The notes under the pieces were generated by a model, which saw nothing but the letters and a program-made list of their open reading frames with translations, did not search any database and was not told where the DNA came from. Source: Candidatus Bathyarchaeota archaeon (GTDB lineage: Archaea; Thermoproteota; Bathyarchaeia; TCS64). From it: 12,682 nt of DNA. Shown here piece after piece: positions 7,558 to 12,506 of this stretch (positions are counted from its first letter, which is position 1; each line of letters starts with the position of its first letter). The DNA lies in NCBI GenBank assembly GCA_013619005.1, contig JABXKY010000230.1:1-12682 (forward strand), in the 5' to 3' direction. The position numbers were made by a program, and so were the translations under genes.

Positions 7558-7675
7558 TCACTATGACGCTGCTGATACTGTACCTTGTCATAAGACGGGC
7601 TGCTGACTCTATGGTCTGATCTGGATGTATCGTAACGACGTTGGGTGTCATAATTACCTGTACTGTGGACAACAT
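7488..7675 (-). pseudogene. Displaced N-terminal CBS domain of the same gene (two apparent one-base losses)
   Basis: Read from the ATG at 7675 the minus strand gives VIMTPNVVTIHPDQTIESAA and SISSVIVSENDEAV, a textbook first half of a CBS domain, then derails after codon 7540-7538 and stops at 7511. In the next frame, 7538-7488 reads GILTERDIMMRIVAVGQ, the exact continuation expected of a CBS domain, and then DPKKVIVRDIM follows in a third frame. Adding one G at about 7537 and one G at about 7488 rebuilds a single open frame from 7675 to 6769. Either the assembly has lost two bases or the gene has begun to decay. The continuation is so canonical that the deletions must be recent or artefactual. 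Confidence 0.75.
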
Positions 7676-7776
7676 AGAATTACATGTCCATGCACGCTTT
7701 TTTCGTCAAAAATCGGTAAACGGATTTAGGAGCCGAGGTTAGTTATCTTGTTCCATCATATTCCACTGGGAAATGG

Positions 7777-7786
7777 TTTTTATATG
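7777..7786 (+). promoter_or_regulatory. TATA box of the rps8e cluster
   Basis: TTTTTATATG is the clearest archaeal TATA element in the window. Transcription should begin near 7807, about 17 bases before the TTG start of rps8e, leaving room for GAGGA at 7811-7815. This argues against any rps8e start upstream of about 7807. The 7676-7776 gap between this element and the minus-strand CBS gene is the divergent promoter region; a weak minus-strand T-run at 7708-7712 may serve the CBS gene. Confidence 0.7.
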
Positions 7787-7823
7787 CCCTCTTGGTCTAA
7801 AGGCTAGAACGAGGAATAACACT

Positions 7824-8207
7824 TTGGCATGGCATGACAGGCTTACAAAGAGGAAAAAGACGGGCGGCAAGAAGCGAGCATACAGGACCAAGCGAATCTA
7901 TGAGCATGGTTCCCAGCCTGTGGAGACACTGCTGGGCGAGGCCCAGAGGAAAACGGTCGCCGGGATCACCAGCACAAAAAAGACCAAGCTAGTTAGGGCA
8001 GACTATGTCAACGTCTCGAACCCAGAGACTGGAAAGACCCTGCGTCTTGAGATCCTCGATGTCGTGAGCAATCCAGCCAAAGCAGACTATAACAGGCGTG
8101 GCGTCATCACCAAGGGCACCATTGTGAGGACCGAGAACGGTCTTGCAAGGATAGTTTCCCGTCCTGGCCAGGAAGGCTCCCTCAGCGCTGTTGTCGTTGA
8201 GGAGTAA
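7824..8207 (+). CDS. rps8e: Ribosomal protein S8e (eS8)
   Basis: This small-subunit ribosomal protein of the archaeal/eukaryotic type has 127 residues from the TTG at 7824, the usual archaeal length. It begins AWHDRLTKRKKTGGKKRAYR, the expected basic N-terminus, and contains RKTVAGITSTKKTKLVRADY, NVSNPETGK, NPAKADYNRRGVITKGTIV and a C-terminal GSLSAVVVEE. The frame runs upstream to an ATG at 7773, but that would place the TATA box (7777-7786) inside the gene and add residues not found in S8e. GAGGA at 7811-7815 is a well-placed Shine-Dalgarno site for the TTG. It heads a same-strand set with srp19 and gar1. Confidence 0.95.
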   Translation: MAWHDRLTKRKKTGGKKRAYRTKRIYEHGSQPVETLLGEAQRKTVAGITSTKKTKLVRADYVNVSNPETGKTLRLEILDVVSNPAKADYNRRGVITKGTIVRTENGLARIVSRPGQEGSLSAVVVEE

Positions 8208-8253
8208 ACATTTTTAGCCGTAACAGCGGCAAACATTTCTAGTTGTGGTCTCA

Positions 8254-8529
8254 ATGAGGGGAAAAGGAAAAATCAGGATTTGGCCGGCTTATTTCGATAT
8301 AAGATACTCCAGGGGGGATGGGAGGCGCGTCCCAAGGGACAAGGCTGTCAGAGACCCAAAGCTCGAGGACATCGAGAAGGTGGCTATGAAGTTGGGGTTG
8401 AATCCCCTTATTCAGCCCGAGAAGCATTTCAGCAAGCAGCCCTGGAGGAGAACGGGGGTTGTGCTTGTCGACAAGAAGGGCTCAAAATCTGAGATCATTA
8501 ATAATATCGCTGGTGGGCTGAGGAGTTAG
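8254..8529 (+). CDS. srp19: Signal recognition particle 19 kDa protein
   Basis: SRP19 binds 7S RNA and helps load SRP54. The 91-residue protein matches the archaeal short form: KIRIWPAYFDIRYSRGDGRR near the N-terminus, VPRDKAV, then KLEDIEKVAMKLGLNP, KHFSKQPWRRTGVVLV and a C-terminal SKSEIINNIAGGL. The Trp-Pro-x-Tyr-(Phe/Ile)-Asp strand and Gly-Arg-Arg-Val-Pro turn are the RNA-contact signature. I chose ATG at 8254; an in-frame GTG at 8245 would add three residues and cannot be excluded. There is no clear Shine-Dalgarno sequence. An AT-rich ATTTTTAG at 8210-8217, just after the rps8e stop, could be a TATA box giving a very short leader, or a T-run terminator for rps8e. The stop abuts the gar1 start directly. 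Confidence 0.93.
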   Translation: MRGKGKIRIWPAYFDIRYSRGDGRRVPRDKAVRDPKLEDIEKVAMKLGLNPLIQPEKHFSKQPWRRTGVVLVDKKGSKSEIINNIAGGLRS

Positions 8530-8832
8530 ATGGAAAAAGAGTTAATCGGCAAGGGGTTGCACGTCTCAAAGGGCAACGGTAACCTTATTGTGTTACTGGA
8601 ATCCGAGACCAGGATAGGGATGGATATCGCGGACAAGGATGGAAACCCCATGGGCAAGATCTTCGACGTATTCGGCCCCATTGATGCGCCCTATGCGTCC
8701 ATCAGACTCATCGAGGGGTACCCAATGGGAGACCCAAGGGGCAAACCGGTCTTCAAGGGCGAGAGACCCAAGAGGCAGTACGATAAGAGGCGTAATAGGC
8801 GCGACAGGAAGAAGCGGCAGCGGTCACGTTAG
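8530..8832 (+). CDS. gar1: H/ACA ribonucleoprotein subunit Gar1
   Basis: Gar1 is part of the H/ACA RNP, where it helps Cbf5 turn over rRNA pseudouridylation substrates. The 100-residue protein has the Gar1 beta-barrel core (about residues 5-70): GKGLHVSKGNGNLIV, then DKDGNPMGKIFDVFGPIDAP, ASIRL and a glycine-rich turn, followed by a strongly basic Arg/Lys tail from about residue 78 that likely contacts RNA. The ATG directly follows the srp19 stop, with a purine-rich GAGGAG region at 8519-8524 inside the end of srp19 as ribosome-binding site. The last 9 bases overlap the end of alr on the opposite strand. In many archaea gar1 lies next to the gene for TFB; here the convergent alr takes that place. 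Confidence 0.92.
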   Translation: MEKELIGKGLHVSKGNGNLIVLLESETRIGMDIADKDGNPMGKIFDVFGPIDAPYASIRLIEGYPMGDPRGKPVFKGERPKRQYDKRRNRRDRKKRQRSR

Positions 8833-9996
8833 ATAGTTTTTAACTGCAATCTTCTTCCCGTTTCTCGTGTAGACTCGGGGAACTCTTCGTGTTATCTGGC
8901 ATGTCACCTCGTGGGTGATTGTGTCCAGTAACTTGGCCATTTCCTCGCCGTCAGGCGCTGCGCCTCCAGGCATTCCCATCAAGGTTACCTCGTCCCCGAT
9001 CCTCGCGTCCTTGATGTGGGTAACATCAAGCATGCACTGGTCCATGCACACCCTGCCCACGATGGATGCCTTGACCCCGCCTATGCCCACGTATCCCTTG
9101 TTCGTCAACGCACGCTTGTACCCATCAGCGTATCCAACCGGGATAGTGGCGATGACGCTCTCCTTTTCCGTCTCATAGGTCAACCCATAGCTCAGCCCCG
9201 TTCCCTTGGGAACCCATTTCATGTGGCTTATCCTGGCCTTCAGTGTCATGGCCTGCCGTAGCTCTAATCTCCCCGTATCCACGTGGGGAGAGGGATAGTA
9301 CCCGTAGAGAATGATTCCCGGCCTGGCCATGTCCAGGCTGTACTCGGGGAGGTCGATGATGCCCGCGCTGTTGTTGACGTGCTTGATGGGGACCTCAACG
9401 TGCTCCTCGATGGAGTCAACCGTGTTCATGTACCTCTCGTACTGGCCGTGGGAGTACCCCTTGTCCGCCTCGTCGGAGACCGCGAAGTGGGTGAAGACCC
9501 CCTCCAGGTATAGTCCATCGGTCTGTGCCGCCTTGACTATGACATCAATGGATTCCTTTGAAGGCTGGAAGCCAAGCCTCCCCATCCCCGTGTCTATCTT
9601 GGCGTGGAATACGGCCTCCTTTCCGGCGGCTCTCGCTGCCTCCACCAGCCCCTGTACCTGTGACTCGTGGTAGATCGTGACAGACACTTCCTCGTTGATG
9701 GCCCGCTCGTAGAGGTAACCCGGCGTGTACCCGAGGCAGAGAATCGGCGCATCAATGCCCATCTCCCTGAGCTGGAAACCCTCGTCAGGCATCGCCACGG
9801 CGAGCCTGTCCGCGCCGTTATCGAGGAACGTCCTGGCGCACATCTCTACGCCATGCCCGTAACCGTCGGCCTTCACCGCGGCCATGAGCATGGTGGATGA
9901 CGGGGTTATCCTCCTGGTCTCCCTCATATTGTGAGCCAGGTGGTCGAGGCTCACCTCAGCCCACACCGGGCGGGTTCCAATGGACTCGGGAATCAT
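8824..9996 (-). CDS. alr: Alanine racemase (PLP-dependent, bacterial type)
   Basis: Interconverts L- and D-alanine with pyridoxal 5'-phosphate. The 390-residue protein has the standard two-domain layout: a TIM barrel with PLP-binding lysine in AAVKADGYGHG (Lys42), KIDTGMGRLGF, GVFTHFAVSDE, HVNNSAGI and DMARPGIILYGYYP; then a beta domain with the catalytic Tyr in GTGLSYGLTYE (Tyr270), VIATIPVGYADGY, and VGRVCMDQCMLDV. All key residues appear intact. The ATG at 9996 begins MIPESIGTRPVWAEVSLDHL, the usual opening; a GTG at 10116 only adds unrelated residues across the promoter. A T-run TATA-like box at 10019-10028 lies about 27 bases before the ATG, so the mRNA is probably leaderless. Alanine racemase is uncommon in archaea and the protein looks bacterial, suggesting transfer, although it now has an archaeal-style promoter. 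Confidence 0.95.
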   Translation of the reverse strand: MIPESIGTRPVWAEVSLDHLAHNMRETRRITPSSTMLMAAVKADGYGHGVEMCARTFLDNGADRLAVAMPDEGFQLREMGIDAPILCLGYTPGYLYERAINEEVSVTIYHESQVQGLVEAARAAGKEAVFHAKIDTGMGRLGFQPSKESIDVIVKAAQTDGLYLEGVFTHFAVSDEADKGYSHGQYERYMNTVDSIEEHVEVPIKHVNNSAGIIDLPEYSLDMARPGIILYGYYPSPHVDTGRLELRQAMTLKARISHMKWVPKGTGLSYGLTYETEKESVIATIPVGYADGYKRALTNKGYVGIGGVKASIVGRVCMDQCMLDVTHIKDARIGDEVTLMGMPGGAAPDGEEMAKLLDTITHEVTCQITRRVPRVYTRNGKKIAVKNYLT

Positions 9997-10018
9997 GAAA
10001 GATACTCGGCACAACCCC

Positions 10019-10028
10019 GTAAAAAACC
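10019..10028 (-). promoter_or_regulatory. TATA-like box of alr
   Basis: The minus strand reads GGTTTTTTAC, centred about 27 bases before the alr ATG at 9996. That spacing puts the transcription start at or next to the start codon, the arrangement of archaeal leaderless genes, and no Shine-Dalgarno sequence is present. The rest of the 9997-10179 gap holds a GC alternation at 10159-10169 and nothing else I can identify. Confidence 0.5.
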
Positions 10029-10179
10029 TAGCACTGCCCAAACTTGCATCCTGAAAAAATGTGACGACAAACAACCCGTAGATAACGAGAAGAGGCGCAG
10101 TGGGAGGGACCCCCACACAGATTTACTAGTAAGGAGTAGGGTTGAACTTCCATTACAGGCGCGCGCGCGTTACCAAGAA

Positions 10180-10255
10180 TGGCGCGGTCGGGAGGATTCG
10201 AACCCCCGACCACAGGTTCCGAAGACCCGTGCTCTATCCACTGAGCTACGACCGC
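10180..10255 (-). tRNA. tRNA-Arg (anticodon UCG), CCA encoded
   Basis: The minus strand folds into a full cloverleaf. Acceptor GCGGTCG pairs with CGACCGC over 7 bp; the D arm is GCTC/GAGC with an 8-base loop; the anticodon arm is CGGGT/ACCTG around loop CTTCGGA with anticodon TCG; a 5-base variable region follows; the T arm is GGGGG/CCTCC around TTCGAAT. The discriminator base is G and CCA is encoded at 10182-10180. It decodes CGA (and possibly other CGN) arginine codons, while the protein genes nearby favour AGG/AGA. No intron is present. A minus-strand GTTTTTGTAT at 10281-10290, about 31 bases upstream, is a plausible promoter box. Confidence 0.97.
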
Positions 10256-10280
10256 AACCACAGGAATTGGGATGCGCTGG

Positions 10281-10290
10281 ATACAAAAAC
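10281..10290 (-). promoter_or_regulatory. Candidate TATA box of tRNA-Arg
   Basis: GTTTTTGTAT on the minus strand is centred about 31 bases before the first tRNA base at 10255, so the transcript would begin a few bases upstream of the mature 5' end. It is a weaker match than the rps8e box. Confidence 0.4.
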
Positions 10291-10323
10291 GTTACTCAAA
10301 ACCAAGCTCCCTAAATAAGAGAG

Positions 10324-10395
10324 ATGAAACCGTATGGTGTGACCGAAGCAGTTCTTCCCAATGGGAAACAACGCTTCGATCAATGGTACATGTGA
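10324..10395 (+). CDS. Possible 23-residue small ORF before the COG1325 gene
   Basis: An ATG at 10324 follows the purine run AAGAGAG and opens 23 codons (MKPYGVTEAV then LPNGKQRFDQWYM) to a TGA at 10393-10395, which lies 9 bases before the next ATG. Position and ribosome-binding context fit a translated leader peptide or a tiny gene. Against it, the AT-rich CTAAATAA at 10311-10318 may be the TATA box of the downstream gene, in which case transcription would begin inside this ORF. I recognise no homology. Confidence 0.2.
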   Translation: MKPYGVTEAVLPNGKQRFDQWYM

Positions 10396-10404
10396 GAGAG
10401 TAAA

Positions 10405-10863
10405 ATGGCGAAACAGAGGCCCGTGCAACACCTGGAGATCACCACCCTTGTTCACGCCACCGAGGACCACATCAAGGTAGTACACGCCGTCTCCAACCTG
10501 TTCCCCGAACACATTGAGATGCCGCCATACGATGAGGTCAAGTTCACCGGAGTCTTCGGCGAATCAATCGCGATGCTGAAATGGGTCCTGAAGAACCGGC
10601 GACCCGCCACGGAGACGTTCAATAAAGTAATAACGGGGCTCAACAGCATCGACCTCCACCAAGTGCAGGAGAGCCTCGGCGACAGGATCGACGAGAACAA
10701 GAACATGTACCTAAGGGTCGATAAACAAAAAGCCGCCACCGGCGTAATCAGGCTTGACAACCGTGACTCCATCAGGGTCAAGGCACGCATGCTGGTTCCC
10801 CACAAGGCTGACCCCGTCAAGCTAATGTACGACCACATCCAAGAGCTGACACAGGATGCGTGA
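10405..10863 (+). CDS. COG1325 / PF01877 RNA-binding protein (predicted exosome-associated)
   Basis: The 152-residue soluble protein begins AKQRPVQHLEITTLVHATED and continues with KVVHAVSNLFP, PYDEVKFTGVFGESIAML, then a central helical region and the C-terminal IRVKARMLVPHKADPVKLMY. These are features of the archaeal COG1325 family, whose genes commonly lie next to RNase P and exosome genes; its biochemical role has not been settled. The ATG at 10405 follows GAGAGAG at 10394-10400. Its end overlaps the rnp3 start by 8 bases, the same overlap seen between scpA and scpB. In many archaea the ribosomal protein L15e gene precedes this pair; here a divergent tRNA lies upstream instead. Confidence 0.85.
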   Translation: MAKQRPVQHLEITTLVHATEDHIKVVHAVSNLFPEHIEMPPYDEVKFTGVFGESIAMLKWVLKNRRPATETFNKVITGLNSIDLHQVQESLGDRIDENKNMYLRVDKQKAATGVIRLDNRDSIRVKARMLVPHKADPVKLMYDHIQELTQDA

Positions 10864-11533
10864 GTTCATAGACCTCAGCCTCAGGCCCAAAGACGAGACA
10901 GCGTTAGAGTTGATGTTACAGACCGCGAAGACACTGGGGTACTCCACGGTCGGCCTGGAAAAGACGGGTCCCGATGTCATCGATGTTGTTCATAGGGTTG
11001 ACCTGCACCCGCGAAACCAGAACGATCTGGGCAAGCAGCTCAGAAAGCTCAGGCACAGCACCGAGGTCATAGTGGTGCACTGTGGCAGCAAATCCGTGGC
11101 CCGACAGGCCGCTCACGACCACAGGGTAGACCTCGTCAGGTTACCAGTTGACCTAGACACAAAGAAACGCCTCTACTTGGACCGGAGGCAGGCAGGCATG
11201 ATGAGGGACTCTGGCGCGGGATTCGAGGTATGTATCAAAGACCTCCTGGTTGATGACAGGCACCTGCTGGCTAAGCGAGTCGTCGCCATAAAGAAGAGCC
11301 TGGACATTGCGATCAAGCACGGACTACCCGTTGTTGCCTCCAGCGGGGCAGAGAACAGGTATGGCCTACGCGATCCCCAGGGCCTCGCGTCCTTGATGAG
11401 CCTCCTAGGTGTGGACATTGAACCCGCGCTGGACATGGTTTCCACAAACCCAATGCGTTTAGTGACGGCTAACCGTGAAAAATTAAAAAACTCATACGTC
11501 CTACCAGGTGTATGGGTGATCGAAACTGAGTGA
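10856..11533 (+). CDS. rnp3: Ribonuclease P protein component 3 (Rpp30)
   Basis: A protein subunit of archaeal RNase P, which cuts the 5' leader from pre-tRNA; Rpp30 pairs with Pop5 and supports the catalytic domain of the RNA. The 225-residue protein has the expected TIM-barrel pattern: FIDLSLRP at the start, ETALELMLQTAKTLGYSTVG, a central HRVDLHPRNQNDL, VIVVHCGSKSVARQAAHD with RVDLVRLP, then ELxxL-like IKDLLVDDRHLLAKR, VVASSGAENRYGLRDPQGLA and NPMRLVTANR near the C-terminus. The ATG at 10856 overlaps the upstream stop by 8 bases. The usual downstream partner pop5 (rnp2) is absent here; a hydrolase gene follows, whose likely GTG start at 11530 overlaps this stop (GTGA). Confidence 0.93.
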   Translation: MREFIDLSLRPKDETALELMLQTAKTLGYSTVGLEKTGPDVIDVVHRVDLHPRNQNDLGKQLRKLRHSTEVIVVHCGSKSVARQAAHDHRVDLVRLPVDLDTKKRLYLDRRQAGMMRDSGAGFEVCIKDLLVDDRHLLAKRVVAIKKSLDIAIKHGLPVVASSGAENRYGLRDPQGLASLMSLLGVDIEPALDMVSTNPMRLVTANREKLKNSYVLPGVWVIETE

Positions 11534-11630
11534 CAGAGCTCAAATAGACATTCTTTTCCACTGCTTCTACCACAGGGTCGGCGTACACGATGGACACCCC
11601 GTCCTGAGCGTCAGGTGGCCCCTAACCCCC
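11530..11630 (+). pseudogene. Displaced N-terminal coding segment of the MBL-fold hydrolase
   Basis: GTG at 11530 shares GTGA with the rnp3 stop and reads MTELK before meeting TAG at 11545-11547. One extra A in the preceding A-run restores MTELKIDILF and runs without a stop into the hydrolase. The stop/start overlap matches the style of smc/scpA in this genome, which supports this as the original start. It could be a sequencing error or a recent mutation. Confidence 0.5.
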
Positions 11631-12275
11631 ATGCCTCAGGAGACCGTGAACACCGTCTACGGGGGCAACGTGTTCAGCCTCGGCAGCACCAACACCGTGC
11701 TGATCAGGGACGGCGACCTGAAGATCGTGCACGACCCCAGCATACTGCAACTGGGCAGGTACGGGTCCTTCACGAAGAGGCTGGGCGAGCTAGACCTGAA
11801 ACCAGAGGATATTGACATGGTGATCAACAGCCACTGTCACTACGACCACATAGAGTCAAACTACCTCTTCAGAGGGAAGCCGCTGTATGTCCACGAGAAG
11901 GAGGTCGAGTACTGTAACAGGCTGTACTGGCCCGAGTTCACCGATGCATTCTTCGGGATAATGGACGTGAAGAAGGTCCGCGGGGAGATGAAGATATCAG
12001 ACAACGTCAGGATAATCGAGACCACCGGGCATACGCCGGGGAGCATAACAACTCTAGTTGATACAGATGAGGGCCTCGTAGCCGTTGTCGGTGACGCGGT
12101 TATCGTTAAAGAGGACCTTCTTGGGCTGCAGGCCCCGAGCGTGGTGACGACGAACGTCCAAGAGGCCGATGCGATAGCCAGTTTACGGAAAATCAGGGAC
12201 TTAAACGCGGTCACCGTGATACCAGGCCACGACGCTCCCTTCTGCCCACAAGACTTAAAACAACCCACCCTGTAG
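11631..12275 (+). CDS. Metallo-beta-lactamase-fold hydrolase, N-terminus probably frameshifted
   Basis: The 214-residue uninterrupted frame contains all dinuclear zinc ligands of the fold: His68, His70, Asp72 and His73 in INSHCHYDHIES, His134 in ETTGHTPGSI, Asp155 in VVGDAV and His200 in VIPGHDAPF. It is therefore probably an active hydrolase, but the substrate cannot be told; the domain resembles the generic archaeal MBL-fold hydrolases rather than beta-CASP nucleases. ATG 11631 has a C-rich upstream sequence with no ribosome site. The same frame stays open back to 11520 without any ATG, GTG or TTG and reads IDILFHCFYHRVGVHDGHPV, like a first beta strand. Adding one A in the AAA at 11542-11544 joins it to a GTG at 11530 overlapping the rnp3 stop, giving a 248-residue protein beginning MTELKIDILF. 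Confidence 0.85.
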   Translation: MPQETVNTVYGGNVFSLGSTNTVLIRDGDLKIVHDPSILQLGRYGSFTKRLGELDLKPEDIDMVINSHCHYDHIESNYLFRGKPLYVHEKEVEYCNRLYWPEFTDAFFGIMDVKKVRGEMKISDNVRIIETTGHTPGSITTLVDTDEGLVAVVGDAVIVKEDLLGLQAPSVVTTNVQEADAIASLRKIRDLNAVTVIPGHDAPFCPQDLKQPTL

Positions 12276-12293
12276 GGTTCGCAGTGAAATAAT

Positions 12294-12470
12294 ATGCCTA
12301 CGCACGGCTCGTTAACTAAAGCTGGGAAAGTAAGGGCTCAGACCCCCAAGGTCGATCGTATGGAAAGGAAGGGGCTCTCCCCAAGGAAGAGGAACAGGTC
12401 CAAGTACTCCAAGAGGATCACCAATGTTCCCCTGGACAGGTTCGGTCGACCACCCCGACGCCGACGCTAA
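12294..12470 (+). CDS. rps30e: Ribosomal protein S30e (eS30)
   Basis: This 58-residue, strongly basic small-subunit ribosomal protein begins MPTHGSLTKAGKVRAQTPKV, the signature opening of archaeal S30e, followed by PRKRNRSKYSKRI and an Arg-rich end GRPPRRRR. Its length is normal for the archaeal family. The ATG at 12294 is 18 bases after the hydrolase stop; the leader GTGAAATAAT offers only a weak ribosome site, and an AT-rich ACTTAAAA at 12253-12260 might be its own promoter. elp3 follows in the same direction. Confidence 0.93.
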   Translation: MPTHGSLTKAGKVRAQTPKVDRMERKGLSPRKRNRSKYSKRITNVPLDRFGRPPRRRR

Positions 12471-12471
12471 C

Positions 12472-12480
12472 CTTTTTTAA
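12472..12480 (+). promoter_or_regulatory. T-run box between rps30e and elp3: TATA element or terminator
   Basis: CTTTTTTAA begins two bases after the rps30e stop and is centred about 31 bases before the TTG start of elp3. It could be the elp3 TATA box, giving a nearly leaderless mRNA, or an oligo-T archaeal terminator for rps30e; both roles are possible at once. Confidence 0.45.
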
Positions 12481-12506
12481 CCCACCACAATTCTTCATGA
12501 ACTGCT

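Noticed and set aside
10159..10169. Alternating GC tract (Z-DNA-like) between alr and tRNA-Arg
   Set aside because: Only 11 bases; too short to assign a role, and no T-run follows to make a terminator for the tRNA.
10028..10261. Minus-strand 77-codon frame containing VAQWIEHGSSEP
   Set aside because: It is the tRNA-Arg gene read as protein; this peptide is a well-known false translation of tRNA genes.
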